From assembly GCF_020882245.1 (NCBI RefSeq), contig NW_026870007.1:62001-126000 (forward strand): a stretch of 64,000 nt of DNA, in the 5' to 3' direction. Below, piece after piece: positions 12,011 to 24,400 of this stretch. The notes below the pieces were generated by a model. That model was not told the DNA's origin, did not search any database, and saw only the letters and a list, made by a program, of their open reading frames with translations. The stretch's first letter is position 1, and every line of letters begins with the position of its first letter. The stretch is from Rhopalosiphum padi. Taxonomy: Eukaryota > Arthropoda > Insecta > Hemiptera > Aphididae. The position numbers and the translations under genes are program-made.

Positions 12011-15000
12011 TGGAACTATTGCTGCCAAAATATGGAACCTTTGCTGCCAAAAAAAAAAATTGGAACCTTTGCTGCCCAAAAAAAAAAAATGGAACTATTG
12101 CTGCCCAAAATAAATTGGAACCTTTGCTGCCAAAAAATGGAACTATTGCTGCCAAAAAAAAATGGATTTATTGCTGCCAAAAAATGGAACCTTTGCTGCC
12201 CAAAATGGAACTATTGCTGCCCAAAAATAAATGGAACTATTGCTGCCAAAATATGGAACCTTTGCTGCCAAAAAAAAAAATTGGAACCTTTGCTGCCCAA
12301 AAAAAAAAATGGAACCATTGCTGCCCAAAAAATAAATGGAACTATTGCTTCCCAAAATGGAACCTTTGCTGCCCAAAAAAAAAATGGAACCTTTGCTGCC
12401 CAAAAAAAAAAAATGGAACTATTGCTGCCAAAAAAATGGAACCTTTGCTACCCCAAAAAAAAACATGGAACTATTGCTGCCAAAAAATGGAACCTTTGCT
12501 GCCAAAAAAAAAAAAATGGAACCTTTGCTGCCCAAAAAATAAATGGAACCTTTGCTGCCCAAAATGGAACTATTGCTGCCAAAAAAAAAAAATGGAATTA
12601 TTGCTGCCCAAAATGGAACCTTTGCTACCCCAAAAAAAACATGGAACTATTGCTGCCCAAAATGGAACCTTTGCTGCCCAAAAAAAAAAATGGAACGATT
12701 GCTGCCAAAAATGGAACTATTGCTGCCAAAAAAAAAAAAAAAAAAAAAAAATGGAACTATTGCTGCCAAAAAGTGGAACTATTGCTGCCCAAAAAAAAAA
12801 AAATGGAACTATTGCTGCCCAAAATAAATTGGAACCTTTGCTGCCAAAAAATGGAACTATTGCTGCCAAAAAAAAATGGATTTATTGCTGCCAAAAAATG
12901 GAACCTTTGCTGCCCAAAATGGAACTATTGCTGCCCAAAAATAAATGGAACTATTGCTGCCAAAATATGGAACCTTTGCTGCCAAAAAAAAAAAATGGAA
13001 CCATTGCTGCCCAAAAAATAAATGGAACTATTGCTTCCCAAAATGGAACCTTTGCTGCCCAAAAAAAAAATGGAACCTTTGCTGCCCAAAAAAAAAAAAT
13101 GGAACTATTGCTGCCAAAAAAATGGAACCTTTGCTACCCCAAAAAAAAACATGGAACTATTGCTGCCAAAAAATGGAACCTTTGCTGCCAAAAAAAAAAA
13201 ATGGAACCTTTGCTGCCCAAAATGGAACCTTTGCTGCCCAAAAAAAAATGGAACTATTGCTGCCAAAAAATTGAACTATTGCTGCCCAAAATGGAACCTT
13301 TGCTGCCCCCAAAAAAAATGGAACTATTGCTGCCTAAAATGGAACCTTTGCTGCCCAAAAAAAAAAAAATGGAACCTTTGCTGCCCAAAATGGAACCTTT
13401 GCTGCCAAAAAAAAAAAAATGGAACTATTGCTGCCAAAAAAAAAAAAAAAAAAGTGGAACTATTGCTGCCAAAAAAAAAAGGAACTATTGCTGCCCAAAA
13501 TAAATTGGAACCTTTGCTGCCAAAAATGGAACTATTGCTGCCAAAAAAAAATGGATTTATTGCTGCCCAAAAAAAAAATGGAACCTTTGCTGCCAAAAAT
13601 GGAACTATTGCTGCCAAAAAAAAAAAAAAAAAAAAATGGAACCTTTGCTGCCCAAAATGGAACCTTTGCTGCCCAAAAAAAAAAAATGGAACGATTGCTG
13701 CCAAAAATGGAACTATTGCTGCCAAAAAAAAAAAAAAAAAAAAATGGAACTATTGCTGCCAAAAAGTGGAACTATTGCTGCCAAAAAAAAAAAAAATGGA
13801 ACTATTGCTGCCAAAAAAAAAAAAAAAAAAATGGAACTATTGCTGCCCAAAATAAATTGGAACCTTTGCTGCCAAAAATGGAACTATTGCTGCCAAAAAA
13901 AAATGGATTTATTGCTGCCAAAAAATGGAACCTTTGCTGCCCAAAATGGAACTATTGCTGCCCAAAAATAAATGGAACTATTGCTGCCAAAATATGGAAC
14001 CTTTGCTGCCAAAAAAAAAAATTGGAACCTTTGCTGCCCAAAAAAAAAAAATGGAACCATTGCTGCCCAAAAAATAAATGGAACTATTGCTGCCAAAAAT
14101 GGAACTATTGCTGCCAAAAAAAAAAAAAAAAAAAAAAATGGAACTATTGCTGCCAAAAAGTGGAACTATTGCTGCCCAAAAAAAAAAAATGGAACTATTG
14201 CTGCCCAAAATAAATTGGAACCTTTGCTGCCAAAAAATGGAACTATTGCTGCCAAAAAAAAATGGATTTATTGCTGCCAAAAAATGGAACCTTTGCTGCC
14301 CAAAATGGAACTATTGCTGCCCAAAAATAAATGGAACTATTGCTGCCAAAATATGGAACCTTTGCTGCCAAAAAAAAAAATTGGAACCTTTGCTGCCCAA
14401 AAAAAAAAATGGAACCATTGCTGCCCAAAAAATAAATGGAACTATTGCTTCCCAAAATGGAACCTTTGCTGCCCAAAAAAAAAATGGAACCTTTGCTGCC
14501 CAAAAAAAAAAAATGGAACTATTGCTGCCAAAAAAATGGAACCTTTGCTACCCCAAAAAAAAACATGGAACTATTGCTGCCAAAAAATGGAACCTTTGCT
14601 GCCAAAAAAAAAAATGGAACCTTTGCTGCCCAAAATGGAACCTTTGCTGCCCAAAAAAAAAATGGAACCTTTGCTGCCAAAAATGGAACTATTGCTGCCA
14701 AAAAAAAATGGATTTATTGCTGCCCAAAAAAAAAATGGAACCTTTGCTGCCAAAAATGGAACCTTTGCTGCCAAAAAAAAAAAATGGAACTATTGCTGCC
14801 AAAAAAAAAAAAAAAAAAGTGGAACTATTGCTGCCAAAAAAAAAAAAAAAAGGAACTATTGCTGCCCAAAATAAATTGGAACCTTTGCTGCCAAAAATGG
14901 AACTATTGCTGCCAAAAAAAAATGGATTTATTGCTGCCCAAAAAAAAAATGGAACCTTTGCTGCCAAAAATGGAACTATTGCTGCCAAAAAAAAAAAAAA

Positions 15001-16680
15001 AAAAAAAATGGAACCTTTGCTGCCCAAAATGGAACCTTTGCTGCCCAAAAAAAAAAAATGGAACGATTGCTGCCAAAAATGGAACTATTGCTGCCAAAAA
15101 AAAAAAAAAAAAAAAAATGGAACTATTGCTGCCAAAAAGTGGAACTATTGCTGCCAAAAAAAAAAAAAATGGAACTATTGCTGCCAAAAATAAATTGGAA
15201 CCTTTGCTGCCAAAAATGGAACTATTGCTGCCAAAAAAAAATGGATTTATTGCTGCCAAAAAATGGAACCTTTGCTGCCCAAAATGGAACTATTGCTGCC
15301 CAAAAATAAATGGAACTATTGCTGCCAAAATATGAAACCTTTGCTGCCAAAAAAAAAAATTGGAACCTTTGCTGCCCAAAAAAAAAAAATGGAACCATTG
15401 CTGCCCAAAAAATAAATGGAACTATTGCTGCCAAAAATGGAACTATTGCTGCCAAAAAAAAAAAAAAAAAAAAAAATGGAACTATTGCTGCCAAAAAGTG
15501 GAACTATTGCTGCCCAAAAAAAAAAAATGGAACTATTGCTGCCCAAAATAAATTGGAACCTTTGCTGCCAAAAAATGGAACTATTGCTGCCAAAAAAAAA
15601 TGGATTTATTGCTGCCAAAAAATGGAACCTTTGCTGCCCAAAATGGAACTATTGCTGCCCAAAAATAAATGGAACTATTGCTGCCAAAATATGGAACCTT
15701 TGCTGCCAAAAAAAAAAATTGGAACCTTTGCTGCCCAAAAAAAAAAATGGAACCATTGCTGCCCAAAAAATAAATGGAACTATTGCTTCCCAAAATGGAA
15801 CCTTTGCTGCCCAAAAAAAAAATGGAACCTTTGCTGTCCAAAAAAAAAAAATGGAACTATTGCTGCCAAAAAAAATGGAACCTTTGCTACCCCAAAAAAA
15901 AACATGGAACTATTGCTGCCAAAAAATGGAACCTTTGCTGCCAAAAAAAAAAATGGAACCTTTGCTGCCCAAAATGGAACCTTTGCTGCCCAAAAAAAAA
16001 ATGGAACGATTGCTGCCAAAAATGGAACTATTGCTGCCAAAAAAAAAAAAAAAAAAAAAAAATGGAACTATTGCTGCCAAAAAATTGAACTATTGCTGCC
16101 CAAAATGGAACCTTTGCTGCCCCCAAAAAAAATGGAACTATTGCTGCCTAAAATGGAACCTTTGCTGCCCAAAAAAAAAAAATGGAACCTTTGCTGCCCA
16201 AAATGGAACCTTTGCTGCCAAAAAAAAAAAATGGAACTATTGCTGCCAAAAAGTGGAACTATTGCTGCCCAAAAAAAAAAAATGGAACTATTGCTGCCCA
16301 AAATAAATTGGAACCTTTGCTGCCAAAAAATGGAACTATTGCTGCCAAAAAAAAATGGATTTATTGCTGCCAAAAAATGGAACCTTTGCTGCCCAAAATG
16401 GAACTATTGCTGCCCAAAAATAAATGGAACTATTGCTGCCAAAATATGGAACCTTTGCTGCCAAAAAAAAAAATTGGAACCTTTGCTGCCCAAAAAAAAA
16501 AATGGAACCATTGCTGCCCAAAAAATAAATGGAACTATTGCTTCCCAAAATGGAACCTTTGCTGCCCAAAAAAAAAATGGAACCTTTGCTGCCCAAAAAA
16601 AAAAAATGGAACTATTGCTGCCAAAAAAATGGAACCTTTGCTACCCCAAAAAAAAACATGGAACTATTGCTGCCAAAAAA
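12011..16680 (+). repeat. Higher-order block B, copy 2
   Basis: Second copy of 7260-11850, with 261-bp cassettes at 12143, 14243, 15581 and 16336. The spacing of the last two (755 bp) is the same as in copy 1 (10755 to 11510). Differences from copy 1 are mainly whole-unit gains or losses and A-tract lengths; core substitutions are few, which suggests recent duplication. Confidence 0.8.
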
Positions 16681-17439
16681 TGGAACCTTTGCTGCCAAAA
16701 AAAAAAAATGGAACCTTTGCTGCCCAAAATGGAACCTTTGCTGCCCAAAAAAAAAATGGAACGATTGCTGCCAAAAATGGAACTATTGCTGCCAAAAAAA
16801 AAAAAAAAAAAAAAAAATGGAACTATTGCTGCCAAAAAATTGAACTATTGCTGCCCAAAATGGAACCTTTGCTGCCCCCAAAAAAAATGGAACTATTGCT
16901 GCCTAAAATGGAACCTTTGCTGCCCAAAAAAAAAAAATGGAACCTTTGCTGCCCAAAATGGAACCTTTGCTGCCAAAAAAAAAAAATGGAACTATTGCTG
17001 CCAAAAAAAAAAAAAAAAAAGTGGAACTATTGCTGCCAAAAAAAAAAAAAAGGAACTATTGCTGCCCAAAATAAATTGGAACCTTTGCTGCCAAAAATGG
17101 AACTATTGCTGCCAAAAAAAAATGGATTTATTCCTGCCCAAAAAAAAAATGGAACCTTTGCTGCCAAAAATGGAACTATTGCTGCCAAAAAAAAAAAAAA
17201 AAAAAAATGGAACCTTTGCTGCCCAAAATGGAACCTTTGCTGCCCAAAAAAAAAAAATGGAACGATTGCTGCCAAAAATGGAACTATTGCTGCCAAAAAA
17301 AAAAAAAAAAAAAAATGGAACTATTGCTGCCAAAAAGTGGAACTATTGCTGCCAAAAAAAAAAAAAATGGAACTATTGCTGCCAAAAAAAAAAAAAAAAA
17401 ATGGAACTATTGCTGCCCAAAATAAATTGGAACCTTTGC
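16681..17439 (+). repeat. Array segment between block B copies 2 and 3
   Basis: Units of the 16-nt family. The stretch at 17103-17333 matches segments at 8804, 13532, 20175 and 24863 in variant order, so it is built of the same cassettes. One private change, TTCCTGCCC for TTGCTGCCC, is near 17130. Nothing non-repetitive is seen. Confidence 0.7.
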
Positions 17440-20400
17440 TGCCCAAAAAAAAAAAATGGAACTATTGCTGCCCAAAATAAATTGGAACCTTTGCTGCCAA
17501 AAAATGGAACTATTGCTGCCAAAAAAAAATGGATTTATTGCTGCCAAAAAATGGAACCTTTGCTGCCCAAAATGGAACTATTGCTGCCCAAAAATAAATG
17601 GAACTATTGCTGCCAAAATATGGAACCTTTGCTGCCAAAAAAAAAAATTGGAACCTTTGCTGCCCAAAAAAAAAAATGGAACCATTGCTGCCCAAAAAAT
17701 AAATGGAACTATTGCTTCCCAAAATGGAACCTTTGCTGCCCAAAAAAAAAATGGAACCTTTGCTGCCCAAAAAAAAAAAATGGAACTATTGCTGCCAAAA
17801 AAATGGAACCTTTGCTACCCCAAAAAAAAACATGGAACTATTGCTGCCAAAAAATGGAACCTTTGCTGCCAAAAAAAAAAAAATGGAACCTTTGCTGCCC
17901 AAAATGGAACCTTTGCTGCCCAAAAAATAAATGGAACCTTTGCTGCCCAAAATGGAACTATTGCTGCCAAAAAAAAAAAATGGAATTATTGCTGCCCAAA
18001 ATGGAACCTTTGCTACCCCAAAAAAAACATGGAACTATTGCTGCCCAAAATGGAACCTTTGCTGCCCAAAAAAAAAAATGGAACGATTGCTGCCAAAAAT
18101 GGAACTATTGCTGCCAAAAAAAAAAAAAAAAAAAAAAAAATGGAACTATTGCTGCCAAAAAGTGGAACTATTGCTGCCCAAAAAAAAAAAAATGGAACTA
18201 TTGCTGCCCAAAATAAATTGGAACCTTTGCTGCCAAAAAATGGAACTATTGCTGCCAAAAAAAAATGGATTTATTGCTGCCAAAAAATGGAACCTTTGCT
18301 GCCCAAAATGGAACTATTGCTGCCCAAAAATAAATGGAACTATTGCTGCCAAAATATGGAACCTTTGCTGCCAAAAAAAAAAAATGGAACCATTGCTGCC
18401 CAAAAAATAAATGGAACTATTGCTTCCCAAAATGGAACCTTTGCTGCCCAAAAAAAAAATGGAACCTTTGCTGCCCAAAAAAAAATGGAACTATTGCTGC
18501 CAAAAAATTGAACTATTGCTGCCCAAAATGGAACCTTTGCTGCCCCCAAAAAAAATGGAACTATTGCTGCCTAAAATGGAACCTTTGCTGCCCAAAAAAA
18601 AAAAATGGAACTATTGCTGCCAAAAAAAAAAAAAAAAAGTGGAACTATTGCTGCCAAAAAAAAAAAAAAAGGAACTATTGCTGCCCAAAATAAATTGGAA
18701 CCTTTGCTGCCAAAAATGGAACTATTGCTGCCAAAAAAAAATGGATTTATTGCTGCCCAAAAAAAAAAATGGAACCTTTGCTGCCAAAAATGGAACTATT
18801 GCTGCCAAAAAAAAAAAAAAAAAAAAATGGAACCTTTGCTGCCCAAAATGGAACCTTTGCTGCCCAAAAAAAAAAAATGGAACGATTGCTGCCAAAAATG
18901 GAACTATTGCTGCCAAAAAAAAAAAAAAAAAAAAAATGGAACTATTGCTGCCAAAAAGTGGAACTATTGCTGCCAAAAAAAAAAAAAATGGAACTATTGC
19001 TGCCAAAAAAAAAAAAAAAAAAATGGAACTATTGCTGCCCAAAATAAATTGGAACCTTTGCTGCCAAAAATGGAACTATTGCTGCCAAAAAAAAATGGAT
19101 TTATTGCTGCCAAAAAATGGAACCTTTGCTGCCCAAAATGGAACTATTGCTGCCCAAAAATAAATGGAACTATTGCTGCCAAAATATGGAACCTTTGCTG
19201 CCAAAAAAAAAAATTGGAACCTTTGCTGCCCAAAAAAAAAAAATGGAACCATTGCTGCCCAAAAAATAAATGGAACTATTGCTGCCAAAAATGGAACTAT
19301 TGCTGCCAAAAAAAAAAAAAAAAAAAAAAAATGGAACTATTGCTGCCAAAAAGTGGAACTATTGCTGCCCAAAAAAAAAAAATGGAACTATTGCTGCCCA
19401 AAATAAATTGGAACCTTTGCTGCCAAAAAATGGAACTATTGCTGCCAAAAAAAAATGGATTTATTGCTGCCAAAAAATGGAACCTTTGCTGCCCAAAATG
19501 GAACTATTGCTGCCCAAAAATAAATGGAACTATTGCTGCCAAAATATGGAACCTTTGCTGCCAAAAAAAAAAATTGGAACCTTTGCTGCCCAAAAAAAAA
19601 AATGGAACCATTGCTGCCCAAAAAATAAATGGAACTATTGCTTCCCAAAATGGAACCTTTGCTGCCCAAAAAAAAAATGGAACCTTTGCTGCCCAAAAAA
19701 AAAAAATGGAACTATTGCTGCCAAAAAAATGGAACCTTTGCTACCCCAAAAAAAAACATGGAACTATTGCTGCCAAAAAATGGAACCTTTGCTGCCAAAA
19801 AAAAAAATGGAACCTTTGCTGCCCAAAATGGAACCTTTGCTGCCCAAAAAAAAAATGGAACGATTGCTGCCAAAAATGGAACTATTGCTGCCAAAAAAAA
19901 AAAAAAAAAAAAAAATGGAACTATTGCTGCCAAAAAATTGAACTATTGCTGCCCAAAATGGAACCTTTGCTGCCCCCAAAAAAAATGGAACTATTGCTGC
20001 CTAAAATGGAACCTTTGCTGCCCAAAATGGAACCTTTGCTGCCAAAAAAAAAAAATGGAACTATTGCTGCCAAAAAAAAAAAAAAAAAAAGTGGAACTAT
20101 TGCTGCCAAAAAAAAAAAAAAAAGGAACTATTGCTGCCCAAAATAAATTGGAACCTTTGCTGCCAAAAATGGAACTATTGCTGCCAAAAAAAAATGGATT
20201 TATTGCTGCCCAAAAAAAAAATGGAACCTTTGCTGCCAAAAATGGAACTATTGCTGCCAAAAAAAAAAAAAAAAAAAAATGGAACCTTTGCTGCCCAAAA
20301 TGGAACCTTTGCTGCCCAAAAAAAAAAAATGGAACGATTGCTGCCAAAAATGGAACTATTGCTGCCAAAAAAAAAAAAAAAAAAAAATGGAACTATTGCT

Positions 20401-21415
20401 GCCAAAAAGTGGAACTATTGCTGCCAAAAAAAAAAAAAAAATGGAACTATTGCTGCCAAAAATAAATTGGAACCTTTGCTGCCAAAAATGGAACTATTGC
20501 TGCCAAAAAAAAATGGATTTATTGCTGCCAAAAAATGGAACCTTTGCTGCCCAAAATGGAACTATTGCTGCCCAAAAATAAATGGAACTATTGCTGCCAA
20601 AATATGGAACCTTTGCTGCCAAAAAAAAAAATTGGAACCTTTGCTGCCCAAAAAAAAAAAATGGAACCATTGCTGCCCAAAAAATAAATGGAACTATTGC
20701 TGCCAAAAATGGAACTATTGCTGCCAAAAAAAAAAAAAAAAAAAAAAATGGAACTATTGCTGCCAAAAAAAAATGGATTTATTGCTGCCAAAAAATGGAA
20801 CCTTTGCTGCCCAAAATGGAACTATTGCTGCCCAAAAATAAATGGAACTATTGCTGCCAAAATATGGAACCTTTGCTGCCAAAAAAAAAAATTGGAACCT
20901 TTGCTGCCCAAAAAAAAAAATGGAACCATTGCTGCCCAAAAAATAAATGGAACTATTGCTTCCCAAAATGGAACCTTTGCTGCCCAAAAAAAAAATGGAA
21001 CCTTTGCTGTCCAAAAAAAAAAAATGGAACTATTGCTGCCAAAAAAAATGGAACCTTTGCTACCCCAAAAAAAAACATGGAACTATTGCTGCCAAAAAAT
21101 GGAACCTTTGCTGCCAAAAAAAAAAATGGAACCTTTGCTGCCCAAAATGGAACCTTTGCTGCCCAAAAAAAAAATGGAACGATTGCTGCCAAAAATGGAA
21201 CTATTGCTGCCAAAAAAAAAAAAAAAAAAAAAAAAATGGAACTATTGCTGCCAAAAAATTGAACTATTGCTGCCCAAAATGGAACCTTTGCTGCCCCCAA
21301 AAAAAATGGAACTATTGCTGCCTAAAATGGAACCTTTGCTGCCCAAAAAAAAAAAATGGAACCTTTGCTGCCCAAAATGGAACCTTTGCTGCCAAAAAAA
21401 AAAAATGGAACTATT
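17440..21415 (+). repeat. Higher-order block B, copy 3 (with deletions)
   Basis: Matches block B copy 1 at an offset of 10118 over about the first kilobase, then about 9920 after a net loss of about 198 bp between 18480 and 19100. Relative to copy 2 the offset falls from 5367 to 5193 and 5173, including loss of about 99 bp near 20760. 261-bp cassettes lie at 17510, 19436 and 20754. It ceases to match near 21415, where a long A-tract replaces a short linker. Confidence 0.7.
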
Positions 21416-24400
21416 GCTGCCAAAAAAAAAAAAAAAAAAGTGGAACTATTGCTGCCAAAAAAAAAAAAAGGAACTATTGCTGCCCAAAATAAATTGGAAC
21501 CTTTGCTGCCAAAAATGGAACTATTGCTGCCAAAAAAAAATGGAACCTTTGCTGCCAAAAATGGAACTATTGCTGCCAAAAAAAAAAAAAAAAAAAATGG
21601 AACCTTTGCTGCCCAAAATGGAACCTTTGCTGCCCAAAAAAAAAAAATGGAACGATTGCTGCCAAAAATGGAACTATTGCTGCCAAAAAAAAAAAAAAAA
21701 AAAAAATGGAACTATTGCTGCCAAAAAGTGGAACTATTGCTGCCAAAAAAAAAAAAAATGGAACTATTGCTGCCAAAAAAAAAAAAAAAAAAATGGAACT
21801 ATTGCTGCCCAAAATAAATTGGAACCTTTGCTGCCAAAAATGGAACTATTGCTGCCAAAAAAAAAATGGATTTATTGCTGCCAAAAAATGGAACCTTTGC
21901 TGCCAAAAAAAAAAATTGGAACCTTTGCTGCCCAAAAAAAAAAAATGGAACCATTGCTGCCCAAAAAATAAATGGAACTATTGCTTCCCAAAATGGAACC
22001 TTTGCTGCCCAAAAAAAAAAATGGAACCTTTGCTGCCCAAAAAAAAAATGGAACCTTTGCTGCCCAAAAAAAAAATGGAACCTTTGCTGCCCAAAATGGA
22101 ACTATTGCTGCCAAAAAAAAAAAATGGAATTATTGCTGCCCAAAATGGAACCTTTGCTGCCCAAAAATAAATGGAATTATTGCTGCCCAAAATGGAACCT
22201 TTGCTGCCCAAAAATAAATGGAACAATTGCTGCCCAAAATGGAACCTTTGCTGCCCAAAAAATAAATGGAACCTTTGCTGCCCAAAATGGAACTATTGCT
22301 GCCAAAAAAAAAAAAAAAAAAAAAAATGGAACTATTGCTGCCAAAAAATTGAACTATTGCTGCCAAAAAATGGAACCTTTGCTGCCAAAAAAAAAAATGG
22401 AACCTTTGCTGCCCAAAATGGAACCTTTGCTGCCCAAAAAAAAAATGGAACGATTGCTGCCAAAAATGGAACTATTGCTGCCAAAAAAAAAAAAAAAAAA
22501 AAATGGAACTATTGCTGCCAAAAAATTGAACTATTGCTGCCCAAAATGGAACCTTTGCTGCCCCCAAAAAAAATGGAACTATTGCTGCCTAAAATGGAAC
22601 CTTTGCTGCCCAAAAAAAAAAAATGGAACCTTTGCTGCCCAAAATGGAACCTTTGCTGCCAAAAAAAAAAAATGGAACTATTGCTGCCAAAAAGTGGAAC
22701 TATTGCTGCCCAAAAAAAAAAAATGGAACTATTGCTGCCCAAAATAAATTGGAACCTTTGCTGCCAAAAAATGGAACTATTGCTGCCAAAAAAAAATGGA
22801 TTTATTGCTGCCAAAAAATGGAACCTTTGCTGCCCAAAATGGAACTATTGCTGCCCAAAAATAAATGGAACTATTGCTGCCAAAATATGGAACCTTTGCT
22901 GCCAAAAAAAAAAATTGGAACCTTTGCTGCCCAAAAAAAAAAATGGAACCATTGCTGCCCAAAAAATAAATGGAACTATTGCTTCCCAAAATGGAACCTT
23001 TGCTGCCCAAAAAAAAAATGGAACCTTTGCTGTCCAAAAAAAAAAAATGGAACTATTGCTGCCAAAAAAAATGGAACCTTTGCTACCCCAAAAAAAAACA
23101 TGGAACTATTGCTGCCAAAAAATGGAACCTTTGCTGCCAAAAAAAAAAATGGAACCTTTGCTGCCCAAAATGGAACCTTTGCTGCCCAAAAAAAAAATGG
23201 AACGATTGCTGCCAAAAATGGAACTATTGCTGCCAAAAAAAAAAAAAAAAAAAAAAAAATGGAACTATTGCTGCCAAAAAATTGAACTATTGCTGCCCAA
23301 AATGGAACCTTTGCTGCCCCCAAAAAAAATGGAACTATTGCTGCCTAAAATGGAACCTTTGCTGCCCAAAAAAAAAAAAATGGAACCTTTGCTGCCCAAA
23401 ATGGAACCTTTGCTGCCAAAAAAAAAAAATGGAACTATTGCTGCCAAAAAGTGGAACTATTGCTGCCCAAAAAAAAAAAATGGAACTATTGCTGCCCAAA
23501 ATAAATTGGAACCTTTGCTGCCAAAAAATGGAACTATTGCTGCCAAAAAAAAATGGATTTATTGCTGCCAAAAAATGGAACCTTTGCTGCCCAAAATGGA
23601 ACTATTGCTGCCCAAAAATAAATGGAACTATTGCTGCCAAAATATGGAACCTTTGCTGCCAAAAAAAAAAATTGGAACCTTTGCTGCCCAAAAAAAAAAA
23701 TGGAACCATTGCTGCCCAAAAAATAAATGGAACTATTGCTTCCCAAAATGGAACCTTTGCTGCCCAAAAAAAAAATGGAACCTTTGCTGCCCAAAAAAAA
23801 AAAATGGAACTATTGCTGCCAAAAAAATGGAACCTTTGCTACCCCAAAAAAAAACATGGAACTATTGCTGCCAAAAAATGGAACCTTTGCTGCCAAAAAA
23901 AAAAAATGGAACCTTTGCTGCCCAAAATGGAACCTTTGCTGCCCAAAAAAAAAATGGAACGATTGCTGCCAAAAATGGAACTATTGCTGCCAAAAAAAAA
24001 TGGATTTATTGCTGCCAAAAAATGGAACCTTTGCTGCCCAAAATGGAACTATTGCTGCCCAAAAATAAATGGAACTATTGCTGCCAAAATATGGAACCTT
24101 TGCTGCCAAAAAAAAAAATTGGAACCTTTGCTGCCCAAAAAAAAAAAAATGGAACTATTGCTGCCCAAAATAAATTGGAACCTTTGCTGCCAAAAATGGA
24201 ACTATTGCTGCCAAAAAAAAATGGATTTATTGCTGCCAAAAAATGGAACCTTTGCTGCCCAAAATGGAACTATTGCTGCCCAAAAATAAATGGAACTATT
24301 GCTGCCAAAATATGGAACCTTTGCTGCCAAAAAAAAAAATTGGAACCTTTGCTGCCCAAAAAAAAAATGGAACCATTGCTGCCCAAAAAAATAAATGGAA

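Noticed and set aside
15310..18216. Open frame of 968 codons, and dozens of other long frames in 1-31000, as protein-coding genes
   Set aside because: The peptide is only the satellite core translated and switches among three motifs as A-tract length changes. Overlapping frames on both strands are equally open. There is no start context, domain or codon bias beyond the repeat.
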